A DNA stretch of 64,000 nt from Sciurus carolinensis (lineage: Eukaryota; Chordata; Mammalia; Rodentia; Sciuridae): NCBI RefSeq assembly GCF_902686445.1, contig NC_062218.1, forward strand, positions 135,083,241 through 135,147,240. Direction: 5' to 3'. The position numbers and the translations under genes are program-made. The notes beneath the pieces are model-generated. The model worked only from the letters and a program-made list of their open reading frames with translations. It did no database searches and was not told the origin of the DNA. Position 1 is the first letter of the stretch; each line of letters opens with the position of its first letter. This document shows, piece after piece, positions 23,230 through 35,347 of the stretch.

Positions 23230-25085
23230 CTCTCAATACCTCATTCAATGAGGGCAAATCAGCACCTATAGTAGTTGACACTACCTCCTAAAGAAATTCA
23301 TCTCCAAATAGTGAGCCCTTGCAGCAGTGTTTGGTACCTGAACCAAAATGTACTACTGATTCTTCATGTAGTAAAGAGCAGACATCATCATCCTATTCCA
23401 GGAAATGCAGATATTATGGTCAGTGAAGACATGAAATTAACTGCCTGAGACCTGGGGAAACTGACAAATAACATCCAAGAGTCATTGTATAGTGCCTCAG
23501 ATGTATGTCATGATCAAGTCATCAAATTTCTCATGTCAAGAGCAAAGAATAGGGGCTGGGGCTGGGGTTCAGTGGTAGAGCACTTGCCTAGCATGTGTGA
23601 GGCACTGGGATCAATCCTCAGCACCACATAAAAATAAATAAATAAGATAAAGTTTTTTAAAAAAAGAGCAAAGAATGGTTTTCTTGAAAAGTTAAATTCC
23701 ACAAAATTCATTACACTTTCTAGATTAATGAAAACATTAATTTTAGAGACAGAACAGATCTGTGGAAGAAAAAGCATGTCATTACTTGAAGCACTTCAAA
23801 GCCAAACTAATAAATTTGTAAATAGATTTCATGATGAGAGAAAAAACCAAGCTCATCCTCCTCTTAGACAATATGCACTGAAAGCAAACTGGAGGGCCTT
23901 CAGAATTTCAGGATCTTGTTGATTCTATATCAGATGGAAACATTGCTTTACCTGAAAAAAATCAGGGGAAGAAACAAAACCAGCTGAGGTTCTCATGTCA
24001 AGGGACAACAGTATGCTGTTTTTGGAACTGTATTGCTGTTAATAAGAATTAACTTTGAATATTGCCAGTGTGTTACTATGGGCATGCTTGCTTGTCTGTC
24101 AGATCTATTGAAGTACATCAATTCAAGAAGTTGCCAGTTAGTTCTTGGAGCTGGTGCATTGCAAATTGTTTGACTAAAAACAATAACTACCAAAAAATTG
24201 GCCCTTTCTTCACAATGTTTGCAGTTAATTGTGCACTACACTCCTGTGATCCAGGCTCATTTGGAAACTTGACTACCACCTAAGCAATATAACATTCTTA
24301 GGCATTTTGATCATATCACTAAGGATTACCATGACCACATCACTGATATATCAGCTAAGCTTTTAGCAATAATGGATAGCTTATTTGACAAGTTGTTATC
24401 AAAGCATATATGAGGTGAAAGCTCCCATTTCTTCCACCTGCTTCAGGAATATGTATAAGCAAATGAAAAAAATGCATGAAGTTATATTTGATCTTCTTCC
24501 AGAAGAACAAACACAGATGCTATTTTTAAGAATTGTTGAAAGTTACAAACTTCACTTGAAAAAGCAATTATCTCACTTAAACATGATAAATGATGGAGGA
24601 CCTCAAGATGGGTTGTTTACAGTAGAAGTAGCTTTTTACACAGGAAATCTTCAAGCCTTAAAAGGTCTTAAAGATTTGGAACTAAATATGGCAGAGATCT
24701 GGAAATAGAAAAGGGGACAACTACTAGAAAACTTGGTACTTCATCTGATCATGGGACATACATGTTTCTGAAGAAAATCTGAATGCCTGTATTTTAAGAA
24801 CCTAGAACCCAGAGTGAAATGAGGTGAGGGAAAGGAAAAGGGAAAGTAACAGTGTTGGGAAGCTAGATTCAGTGGTCTCTACAAGGAATGCCATTTTTGT
24901 GCATTCTTCAGTGAGGAGTAACTGATCAGGTGTCTATAACGTTTCTCATTCTCTCTGGAAACAAATACAGGTTTCTCTGGACAAAATCCAAAAACAAATA
25001 GCTTTACACAACTGTAGTTGACTAGAATGCTCTGTATACTTTATATTTAACAATGCTTTGCATTTCTTCCAATGCAATGAGCAAA
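23230..25085 (+). pseudogene. VPS54: VPS54 processed pseudogene, 3' half
   Basis: This is a retrocopy of the GARP tethering-complex subunit VPS54, which works in endosome-to-Golgi transport. Only the C-terminal half is present, with no introns. The peptide order follows the parent: SAS-DVCHD...KFLMSRAK before the SINE; then FLEKLN, ILETEQICGRKSMSLLEALQ (23740-23805), NKFVNRFHDERK and LRHFDH-like ITKDYHDHI (24290-24350). An open stretch at 24385-24708 ends LPEEQTQMLFLRI, HLKKQLSHLNMINDGGPQ, GNLQALKGLKDLELNMAEIW, then TAG. About 375 bp of likely 3'UTR follows, to where older L1 resumes near 25090. There are several stops and frameshifts. The 5' end abuts the L1 at 17584-23215 and is uncertain. 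Confidence 0.85.
23551..23663 (+). mobile_element. ID SINE inside the VPS54 pseudogene
   Basis: GGGGCTGGGGTTCAGTGGTA supplies an A-box-like start and GGGATCAATCCTCAGCACCA the B box. The tail is AATA-rich. Perfect 13-bp target-site duplications, AAGAGCAAAGAAT at 23538-23550 and 23664-23676, lie in the VPS54-derived sequence, so the SINE is younger than the retrocopy. The sequence is typical of squirrel ID elements as I remember them. Confidence 0.95.
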
Positions 25086-25089
25086 AAAT

Positions 25090-25550
25090 GGACTAAAGGA
25101 TAAAAACAATATGATTATTTTAATTGATGCAAAAAAGCATTTGAGAAAATTTAAAAATTAATTACTGTAAAAATTCTCAGTAAATTAAAAATCAAAGGGA
25201 AGGTCCTTAACCTGAAAAGGGCCATTACAAAAAATCAAGAGCTAAAATTGTATTTAATGGTAAAAGACTAAATGCTTTCCCCATCTATGATTAAGAACAA
25301 GGTAAAGACACACTCTCACTGCTCCCATTCAGCAGTGTACTGGAAACCCTAGCCAGTGTAATGAGGCAAGAAAAAACATGAAAGATAAAGTGGTTAAAAA
25401 CAAAATATAAATAAAGCTAACACTGTTTGTAGGATATTACTCCCTGTATAGAAAAATATCCAAAATGACCAAAAAACAAAACAAAAGAAAAAAACACACA
25501 AACACAAAAATAAAACATAAAATACTCCTAGAGTGAGCAAAAGAAAATGT
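25090..25550 (+). mobile_element. Ancient L1 ORF2 remnant
   Basis: It begins with the decayed palm motif (AACAATATGATTATTTTAAT, then GATGCAAAAAAGCATTTG) and continues through the primer-grip region (AGGAAGGTCC to 25370). Stops are frequent. Confidence 0.65.
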
Positions 25551-25554
25551 GGAG

Positions 25555-25576
25555 TGTATGTATGTGTGTACATATA

Positions 25577-25620
<44 letters not shown>
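25555..25620 (+). repeat. (GT)n microsatellite
   Basis: A nearly pure GT run at about 25581-25619, preceded by TATGTGTGTACATATACACG. Confidence 0.95.
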
Positions 25621-25621
<1 letters not shown>

Positions 25622-26025
25622 TTCATGGAATCTTACTCAGCTTTAAAGAAGAATGAAATTATGTCATTTGCTGGCAAATGGATGGAGTTAGAGAATATCA
25701 TTCTAAGTGAAATAAACCAAAACCAAAAAAACATAGGCTGAATGTTTTCTGTGATATGCAGATGCTAATTCACAATGGGGAGTGGAGTAGGGAAGAATAG
25801 CGTTACTTTATATTAGGTAGAGGGGAGTGAAGAGAAGGGAAGGGGTATGGGAATAGGAGGATAGTAGAGTGAAACAGACATCATTACATGTATGCATGAC
25901 CTATGTGATCCTACAATACGTATAATCAAAAATGAGAAATTACACTCCATTTATGTATGATTTATCAAAATGTATAAATGCATTCTACTGTCATGTACAA
26001 ATAATTAGAACAAATAAAAAAATTC
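25621..26025 (+). mobile_element. 5'-truncated L1 3' end, older 3'UTR group
   Basis: It covers the last ORF2 codons (CATGGAATCTTACTCAGC; residues SAGKWMELENIILSEINQNQ) and a 3'UTR ending CATTCTACTGTCATGTACAA plus an A-rich tail. The 3'UTR matches those at 13162 (minus), 37449 (minus) and 43764, and has no telomere-like tract. Confidence 0.85.
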
Positions 26026-26321
26026 CTAGAACTCAGGTTAGTGAAGTCTTGGGATATTATTTAAACATTCAATAATGTTTTAAAGTACACTTTATAATAG
26101 TAAAAAAATCATAAAAAATTATGAAATTCAACAAAATGTGTACGAGACCTTTGTGCTGAACATTAGATTTCTGAAAAAAGAAAATGATCTAACCAACAAC
26201 ACAGTGTTTGTGGTTTGAAAGACTCATTATTGGAAGTTTTATAAATACCTGAAAATACAATGCATGTGCAGAAAAATAGAAACTCTTCTACACTGCTAGT
26301 GAAAATGAAAAATGGTGCAGC
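26026..26321 (+). mobile_element. Ancient L1 remnant
   Basis: Decayed L1 ORF2 continuing from 25090-25550. It is the target of the L1 at 26322 and resumes at 29938-29995 (GTGCAGCTATCTTGGAAACA). Confidence 0.6.
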
Positions 26322-29300
26322 CTGGATAGATCCTCCAAACAAAAACTGAACAAAGAAACCATAGAACTAACTATTAAAATCAATGGTATAGACTTAATGG
26401 ACATTTACAAAGTACTTCATCCATCATCAAGCAAATATACTTTCTTCTCAGCAGCTCATGGATCCTTCTCCAAAATAGAAGGATGCCACAAAGGAGCTAT
26501 TAGTAAATACAAAAAAAATAGAGATCCTACCCTGTATCCTATCAGACCATAATGGAATACAATTAGAAATTAACAATAAAATAACAAACAAAAACTACTC
26601 CTACACCTGGAGATTAAATAATATGCTAGCAAATGAAGGAATGATAACAGAAGACATCAGGGGAGAAATAAAAAAATCCTTAGAGGTAAATGAGAATGAC
26701 ACAACATATCAAAATCTCTGGGACACTCTAATGGCAGTACTAAGAGGAAAGTTCATTGCATTGAGCTCATACATTAAAAAAATAAAAAGTCAACAACTAA
26801 ATGACCTAACATTACTCTCAGAGCCCTAGAAAAAGAAGAACAGATCAACACCAAAAATAGTAGAAGACAGGAAATAATTAAAATCAGAGCTGAAATCAAT
26901 AAACTGGAAAAAGAGAATTCAAAAAATTGACAAAACGAAAAGTTGGTTCTTTGAAAAAGTAAACAAAATTGATAAACCCTTAACCACACTAACAAAGAGA
27001 AGGAGACAGAAAACTCAAATTACTAGAAATCATTATGAAAAAGGAAAGATCACAACAGACACCATTGAAATACATAACATAATTAGAAGTTACTTTGAAA
27101 ATCTATACTCCAAAAAATAGAAAATATCGAAGACATTGACAAATTTTTAGAGACATAAGAGCCTCCCAAACTGCATAAGGAAGACGTACACAATTTAAAC
27201 AGACCAATTTCAAGCACTAAAATAGAAGAAGCCATCAAAAGTCGACCAACCAAAAAAGCCCAAGACCAGATGGATTCTCAGCCAAATTCTACAAGACCTT
27301 TAAAGAAGAATTAATACCAATACTCCTCTCTAAGTATTCCAGGAAATAGAAAAGGAGGGAATCCTTCCAAACTCATTCTACGAAGTTATTATCACTCTGA
27401 TACCAAAACAGACACAGACTCATCAAGGAAAGAAAACTTTAGACCAATATCCCTGATGAACATAGATGCAAAAATCCTTAACAAAATACTGGCAAATTGC
27501 ATACAAAAACATATTTTAAAAATAGCACACCATGATCAAGTGAGGTTTATCCCAGGGATGTAAGGTTGGTTCAACATCCAGAAATCAATAAATGTAACAC
27601 ATGACATCAACAGACTTAAAGTTAAGAATCATATGATTATTTCAATAGATACTGACAAAGCATTTAATAAAATACTGCACTGTTTCATGCTTAAAACACT
27701 AGAAAAATAGGAATAGTAGGAACATACCTCAACATTGTAAAAGCTATCTATGCTAAGCCCATGGTCAACATCATTCTTAATGGAGAAAAACTGAAATCAT
27801 TCCATTTAAAAGTTGGAACAAGACAGGGGTGCCCTCTTTCACCAATTCTATTAAACATCATCCTTGAACATTAGTGAGAGCAATTAGAAAGATCAAAGAA
27901 ATTAAAGGGATACAAATAAGAAAAGAAGAACTCAAGCTCTCACTATTTGCCGATGACATGATTCAATATTTAGAGGATCCAAAAAATTCCATTAAGAAAA
28001 CTTCTAGGACTAATAAATGAATTCAGCAAAGTAGCAGGATATAAAATCAATACACCTAAACCTAATGCTTTTCTATTCATAAGTGATGAGTCCTCTGAGA
28101 GAGAAATTAGGAAAACCACTCCATTCACAATAGCCTCAAAAAAATAAAATACTTGAGAATCAATCTCACAAAAAAGGTGAAAGACCTCTACAATGAAAAC
28201 TACAGAACACTAAAGAAAGAAATTGAAGAAAACCTTAGAAGATGGAAAGATCTCCCATGTTCTTGGATAGGTAGAAATAATATTGTCAAAATGGCCATTC
28301 TAACAAAGGTGCTATACAGATTCAATGAAATTGCAATTAAAATCCCAATGACATTCCTCATAGAAATAGAGAAAGCAATCATGAACTTCATCTGGAAGAA
28401 TAAGAGACCTCGAATAGCCAAAACAATCTTGAGCAGGAAAAATGAAGCAGGAGATTTCACAATACCAGAGCTTAAACTGTACTACAGAGCAATAGTAACA
28501 AAAATGGCATGCTATTGGCACCAAAATAGACAGGCAGACCAATGATACAGAATAGAAGACATAAAGATGAACCCACATAAATACAGTCACCTCATACTAG
28601 ACAAAAGAGCAAAAACATACAATGGAGAAAAGATAACCTGTTCGACAAGTGGTGCTGGGAAAACTGGAAATTCATATGCAGTAAAATGAAATTAAACCTC
28701 TATATCTAACACTGCAAAAATGGATCAAAAAGGATCAAGGACTTAGGAATTAGACCAGAGACCCTGCACCAATTAGAAGACAAAGTAGGCCTGAATCTTC
28801 ATCATGTTGGCTTAAGATCAGACTTCCTTAACAAGATTCACAAAGCACAAGAAATCAAAGCAAGAATCAATGAATGGGATGGACTCAAACTAAAAAGCTT
28901 TTTATCAGCAAAAGACACAATCAATAATGTGAAAAGAGATTCCACAGAGTAGGAGAAAATCTTTTCCATACGCACTTCAGATAGAGGACTTATCTACAAA
29001 ATTTATAAAGAACTTACAAAACTTTACACCAAAAATACAAAGAACACAATCAATAAATGGGCCAAGGAACTGGACAGACACTTTACAGAAGAAGCTATAT
29101 AGGCAATTAATAAATATATGAAAAAGTATTCAACATCTCTAGGAATTAAAGAAATACAAATTAAAACCATTCTAAGATTTCATCTTACTCCAATTAGAAT
29201 GGCTAGTATCAAGAATACATGCAGCAATAGGTCTTGGCAAGGATGTGGGGAAAAAGGTACATTCATACATTGCTGGTGGGGTTGCAAATTAGTGTAGACA

Positions 29301-29925
29301 CTCTGGAAAGCAGTATGAAGATTCCTTAGAAAACTTGGAATGGACCCACCTTTTGACCCAGTTATCCCATTCCTCAGTTTATACCCAAAGGACTTAAAAT
29401 TAGCATACTAGAGTAATGCAGCCACATCAATGTTCATAGCAGCTCAACTCACAATAGCTAGATTGTGGAACCAACCTAAATGCTACTTCAACAGATGAAT
29501 GGATAAAGAAACTGTGGTATACATACATAATGGAATATTATTCAGCCATAAAGAAGAATGATACTATGGCCTTTGTGAATAAATAGATGGAATTGAAGAA
29601 TATCATGCTAAGTGAAATAAGCCAATCCCAAAAAACCAAAGGCTGAATGTTTTCCCTGATAAGTGGATGATGATATATAATGGTGGTGCAGGGGAAGTGA
29701 GAAAAGAATAGAGTAACTTTAGATTATGTAGGAGGAAATGAGGTGGGGATATGAAAAATGGTGGAATGAGACAGACATCATTATCCTATGTACATGTATG
29801 ATTACATGAATGTGTGAATCTACATTGTGTACGAACATAGAAGTGAAATGATGTACTCCATTTGTGTACAATGAATCAAAATGCAGTTTGTAAAAAGTAA
29901 TTTATAAGTAAATAAATAAATAAAT
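26322..29925 (+). mobile_element. 5'-truncated L1, third 3'UTR group
   Basis: About 3.6 kb covering the late endonuclease domain to the 3' end, flanked by AAATGGTGCAGC at 26310-26321 and 29926-29937. ORF2 is readable in pieces: ITEDIRGEIKKSLEVNE at 26630-26700; the palm motif near 27640; CTATTTGCCGATGACATG (the FADD motif) near 27943; and an open stretch at 28153-28545 ([19 protein letters not shown]). It has many stops. Its 3'UTR (29650-29900) matches neither the telomere-like group nor the 25621-26025 group, beyond general L1 features. Confidence 0.9.
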
Positions 29926-29995
29926 AAATGGTGCAGCTATCTTGGAAACATTTTGGCAGTTCTGTATAAAGTTAAAAAAAATACTTGCTATTTTT

Positions 29996-30221
29996 CGGCT
30001 CAAGCTGTCATAACAAAATACAATAAAGCAAATGGGTAAGACAATCAATACTTACCTTCTTATACTTCTGGAGGCTAGAAATTCAAGTCCAAGGTTATGG
30101 CCCATCGGTTTTGCTATGGGCTCTCCTTCTGGCTTGCAGATGGCTGCCTTCTTGCTATGTCTTCACATGACCTTTCATGCCTACCATGAAAGACAGTCAC
30201 ACACACACACACACACACTCT

Positions 30222-30255
<34 letters not shown>

Positions 30256-30271
30256 AACACACAGAGTGAGT

Positions 30272-30312
<41 letters not shown>

Positions 30313-30450
30313 CAATTCTGGGGTTTCCTTTTAGAACACAAGTACCAGGCCCCAAATCCTTAAGACTTCCTTTAGCCTTAGTTGTTCCTTCAGGGTCCCT
30401 TTTTTCAAATACAGCCACACTGGGGATTATGGCTTCACATATGAATTTTA
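29996..30450 (-). mobile_element. MLT1-like MaLR LTR with internal microsatellites
   Basis: The plus strand reads as the complement of an MLT1-type LTR: GCTGTCATAACAAAATAC, CTTCTGGAGGCTAGAAATTC, TGTCTTCACATGACC, GGGATTATGGCTTCACATAT. A CA and GA microsatellite block splits it. Confidence 0.7.
30198..30311 (+). repeat. (CA)n followed by (GA)n
   Basis: CA runs at about 30198-30262, then GAGTGAGTGAGAGAAAG and a GA run to 30311. Confidence 0.95.
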
Positions 30451-30479
30451 TGTACCTTCAGTACATAAAACATACTATG

Positions 30480-30905
30480 TGACTGATCACTCCCACTTTA
30501 ATGTATTGATCCAGGTAAAATATCAAATTATGTTCACAAAATCCTACATAAGATTATTGTATCTGTTTTATACATAATCCATCAAAATAGAAACAATCTC
30601 AAAATCCTTGAACTGATGAATGGATTAACAAATAGTGGTGTCTCAAAATAATTAGGTGCTTCTCAGCAGTGAAAATGAGCACACGACTGATACACAAAAT
30701 CAGTGGTTGCTAGAGGCTGGAGTTAAGATAGACGTTGACTGCAAACAGGTTCCTAGGAAAATTCTTTGCCAATGATTGAACTGTTTGATATCTCATCTGT
30801 GATGGTGGTTACAACACTGAATGCACTCTTCAAAATTCATAGAACTGAACACTAATAATGGATGTTTTTACTGCTTATAAATTATACTTGGACATTTAAA
30901 AGTCC
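30480..30905 (+). mobile_element. Ancient L1 3' end
   Basis: Decayed order of an old mammalian L1 tail: GAACTGATGAATGGATTAAC at about 30610, then GTGGTTGCTAGAGGCTGG at about 30703, TGGTGGTTACAACACTGAAT at about 30803, and an AATTATACTTGGACA end. Confidence 0.65.
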
Positions 30906-31621
30906 AACTAAAACTATATCTTTACTTTCTACATTTTATTTGCTGAGTTCTAATTTCATTACTTTATCACCAGAGAATGTGATGTGCAAAGTGTGTATTT
31001 CAAAGAATTTTAAAGGGTTTCATTATAATTAATATACCCTAAGATAAATGGTAACTAAATACAAATACTTTTCCAGACACATATGGCACAATTATGCATA
31101 TATATACATATTTACATATATACTTACACATATATGTATATGTATTTGAAAATTATGGACTGTACTTTTACTTAAAATACAAATCCCTGATTATCAAATT
31201 TAGTTTGAACTACTAGGGCGATTAAGTTTTTAGAAATGTATAGTAGAGTATTCCAAAACTAGAGATTTAATGAATTCTTTCTTGTGTTTCTAAGTTTCAC
31301 TTTATTGGTTTGCACTTCTTATATTTTTCATACAATTTCTCAGTTAGAAAACTGCAGTGTGTATGATATATTTTATCATCACAAAGTCTCCCATCTCTCC
31401 TCTATTCCTTGATATCTCAAGTACAGAACAGACCAAGAAAAGGCAAGATGAACGTGAAGATTATGGAACAAGTATTACACAAAAATGAAGTTTCTAGCAC
31501 ATCTATTTTCCATGTCCAGAGAGAATACAATGAACACTTCACAAATGTCTCTAATGAAGACCATTGAGGAATCAGCTCAAGGGGTGCGCAAACTTGGCAA
31601 TAATCTTCATGGAAATCCTTA

Positions 31622-31831
31622 CCTCCAGGGATGGAGGATCTATTTATTTGTTCCCAATTATCCTTAATAAGAGGGAGCCTCAGCATCTCATTCTAAGTGT
31701 TCTCCACCGGTGAGAAAATGTCCCTTAAGTTATCAGCTGCAGCTGTGAATTTCCCATTGCCAGGTCCAGCATGGAGTCAGCAGAGGCAGAGATTCCATGA
31801 ATGCCCCTGACAGCAGCAGGAGCATCCAGGT
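31622..31831 (+). promoter_or_regulatory. Putative OR-B promoter and 5' exon end
   Basis: CCTCCAGGGA at 31622-31631 is the counterpart of the EBF-like site of unit A, slightly weaker. CAG|GTAAGAA with GT at 31830-31831 is the counterpart donor, 199 bp beyond that motif. The role is inferred from conservation and the usual OR layout. Confidence 0.45.
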
Positions 31832-31895
31832 AAGAAGGACTGAGAAACCTAGAAACCTAGCATGCATGAGGGCCTGGGTGAAATTCCAAGTAACT

Positions 31896-31896
31896 A

Positions 31897-31927
<31 letters not shown>

Positions 31928-31931
31928 CACA
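31896..31931 (+). repeat. (CA)n microsatellite
   Basis: An alternating AC run with one interruption (ACACGCACAC). Units A and C lack it at the corresponding place. Confidence 0.95.
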
Positions 31932-34114
31932 AAGGCAGGGAAATAAAGTAAAGGCACAGTGACTTCCACCAAGAGACAGTTTACATAGGCAGAAACAGAT
32001 TGAGTGACTTTCAAAAAAACAGAAATATGAACTGCATCTAACCAAGTTCAAGAGGGAATTATCTTGGTCTTTCCATTCAAAATGTGTTGAGCCCTGTAAA
32101 CTAAACAAGTACATTTCCAAGATGGAAACAGAAAATTAAGTGGATAAGAAAGGAGACAATTAGGGAGTGATATTAAGCCCAATGACTCTGGGCTCCTAAT
32201 AAGCTTGGTCAGAAGCTTGGAGCCAAGAGCTCCATTTCCTACCCCCCAAATCAGAGACTTCTTTCTCAATCATGTGAGACCCCCCTGTTCTTCCTGGAAT
32301 GTTTTCTTTGGATGCCAGGTGTTTCTCTGTGTCCATTCACTGTGCTCTGTGATCTCATTCTCAGAATTAGGTTACTTGGATGTCAATCTGAGCCCCATGG
32401 AGAAGAGTTGTCTTGAGAGGATGTGCAAAGACAAAGCAGACTTAGTTTTAAGGTCAGAGACACAAACACTCAGTGATGCAGATATGTCAGAGCCCTCAGA
32501 CACAGTCACACACTAGCATGATTCACAAGAGATAAATATGTGAAAACAGACATCAACATACTTAACATCATGGAATCTAGTGGTTCTTGTCAAACTAGTA
32601 GTAGGACCACACTGTCCCCTATGAGGGAGTTGCAGGGGAAACTGAATTATAATTCAGAGGATGCCCAAAGGATGTACAATCAGAGCAAAAGGAATTAGTT
32701 GTATGATATACCTTAATATATTTTTCTTAGGAAGTCAACCTTGCAGGGTTTCAATCATAAAATGATCATATTATTCCAACTGACTATCTCAATACCAGCA
32801 CAGATCTCAACATAGTACCTATAACACGAAAGTGTAGGATAATTTCACCTTATTCCCACGTTTGGCCTTAGCAAATCCAAGACAACACGACAAATCTTCC
32901 TCAACATTCCATTATCCCTTTTACTCTATGCCTCCTCTGTGGGAAACCATCTATCCTGAAGGTCAGAATGTTAATATCTACTGGTGAAGGCACTCCTTTT
33001 AGTCTTCATGATAAACCCCACACCCTCCCTCACTCCTCAACAAATATGTTCTCCTTAACCATTGTCCATCAGGACCATTTTCTAGACAGCTGTACCCACT
33101 TTAGTTCTGGTAGTTAATCCAGGTAAACGTGATTTCACCTCTGCACTTTGCTTTTAATTTCATTAATTTAACTTGCACACTGGTATTCACTTTGCTGTCC
33201 CCATAATATATATATTTATACCCAGTCTCTCCAAAGGTTTCCCTGTGTGCTCTGTCCAGCAGTGAGGGCAATTCACATAGTAGCTGTGGCCTATTTCTCA
33301 ATCCTTTTCCTCAGGCTTTGAATCTCACAGGGAATGCATCTCCTCATCTTTCCTGTTTAAATGCCATAAATTATTCCAGGACCATTGCATTCATAATGTT
33401 TTCCTTGTCCCCCTAACTCTGGTGATTTCTTAGTCCTGCGATTACCTTTTAGAAGACCCACATGAGTTTGCTCTTCATCAATGAGTAAAGCACTGTCATC
33501 CCAAAACAAAAGGAATCCAGATACAGTACACATCTGCCTTTGTTCTTCTGACCAGGAGAAAGAATGAGGATGGTTCACACAGCTCCCTGCTCAGCATGCT
33601 CATGTAGCCGACCCAATAGCTGTGGTCTCCAGTTGTCACTAATGTATCATAATGGCAGCTGAAACACTGAGGACAAATCACCAGGCAGGTCTGTCAGAGC
33701 CCACAAACTTTCCAAAATCTGATGAAAACAAAAGAGTCAACGAAAAAAATAAAAGGTAGATAGTATAGCACTTAATGCTGAGTTTGCCACTGGGTTAAAT
33801 TTTTCAATAAAGGGTAGCCATTCAAAACGTAACATAAAGGAAAAAACCACTTCATTTGGTTGGAAGCTCTTTGCCTCTGATTTAGTATAAATCACTTGGT
33901 TGCCTCAAACTTCAGTTTCTTCATCTATAAAGTAAAATATAATATGTCAATTATTAGACTTTAATATTTTAAAAGAAACTGCCTGCATAGGATATTCAGC
34001 AAATAGGAGTAGAATTACTGAATCTATAGCCACTACTAATTAAACCCTGTTGAAATCAACTAGGCTTTTTTCATAAAATTTCACAAGATAATTCAGTTTT
34101 GCCCTATCTCTCTC

Positions 34115-35235
34115 TCTAGGCCAAGCTCAACTCAAAGTTGATCAAAACCCTAGGAGTATGACCAGAAACTTTTCAATTGCTAGAAGAAAACAAGTGGAAA
34201 CACTCCAGCACACCAGTGCAGGCTACAAGTTTCTCAGTGGAACTCCTAAAGTTCAGGGATTGTGCCAAATTCAAAAGTTTCCCCTCTGAAGGAAACAATC
34301 AATAATTTGAGAAGAGACACCTTACCAGTCTCTCGTCCCACAGAAGATTAAAATCTGGAGTATATTAAAAAACACAAAAAAAACACAAAAAAGTCCCACA
34401 AATAATCCAATCAGTAAAAGGGCACATGAACTAAACAGATACTTCTCAAAGGAATAAGTACAAATGGTTAAGAAATACTTTATTTAAAAAAAGTTCAACA
34501 TCTTAGCCATCAGACAAATGCAAATCAAAACCACACTGAGATTTCATGTCACTCCAGTTAGAATGGCAGTCATAAAGAATACAAATAACAATAAATCCTA
34601 GCAAGGACATAGAGAAAATGAATATACATAAAAATTTTTCAACCACTGCTGCTAATGGGAAAGTAAATTAGTATAACTACTATGAAAATCAGTGTGTAGA
34701 TTCCTCAAAAGTCTAGGAATGGAAGCACTACATGATCTAGATATACCTCTTCTTGGTATTTACCCCAAAAAACTAAAGTCAGCATATTATACAGATACAT
34801 GCATGCCCATGTTTACAGCAGCACAAATCACAATAGTTATGTAACCAGTCTTGGTGTCCATTCACAGACGAATGGATAAAGAAAATGTGGCATGTATACA
34901 CAATGAATTTCATTCAGCCATAAAGAAGAATAACATTATGTCATTAGCAGGAAAATGCATAAAATTGGACAGCATCATGTTTTAGCAAATTAAGTCAGAC
35001 CCAAAACCTCAAGGTTCATTTTTTTCCTACATATGTGAATTCTAAAGAGGAAAAAAACAAAGGAGATCTCATGAAAATAGGAAACCAGTAGAATATAGGA
35101 AGGAGACAAGGGTAAGGGAGGAAAGGACAAATGGAGATATTGGGGAAATGAATTAATCAAATTATCTTATGTGCATGTACAAATATGCCACAATAAAACC
35201 CACTACCTGTATATTACTTATACACTAATAAGAAA
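34115..35235 (+). mobile_element. Ancient L1 3' part, unit B only
   Basis: Decayed ORF2 C-terminus (GCAAATCAAAACCACACTGA near 34519; ATGGATAAAGAAAATGTGGC near 34872) and 3'UTR ending near CAATAAAACCCACTACC. It interrupts the OR-B upstream sequence about 110 bp before the coding exon. Units A and C have no copy there. Confidence 0.8.
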
Positions 35236-35347
35236 ATTTGAAAATTAATTCTACATTTAGTTCATTATCAACCAATGGATAAAATTACAAACTAATGTTT
35301 TGGAACAAATATTGGCATATGATCTTAATGAATCCTTCCCCACAGGC

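Larger units (their letters stand above)
30906..35347 (+). other. Unit B 5' flank of OR-B (diverged duplication)
   Basis: No protein gene is visible. AT-rich sequence to about 31280 is followed by blocks co-linear with units A and C: 31330-31400 against 53930-53995, 31610-31835 against 4700-4920, and 32080-32520 against 5140-5580. An ancient L1 remnant at 34115-35235 occurs only in this unit. Confidence 0.75.

Noticed and set aside
22851..23291. 146-codon plus-strand GC-rich frame
   Set aside because: It is antisense to an L1 5'UTR with tandem repeats; open because of GC-rich composition.
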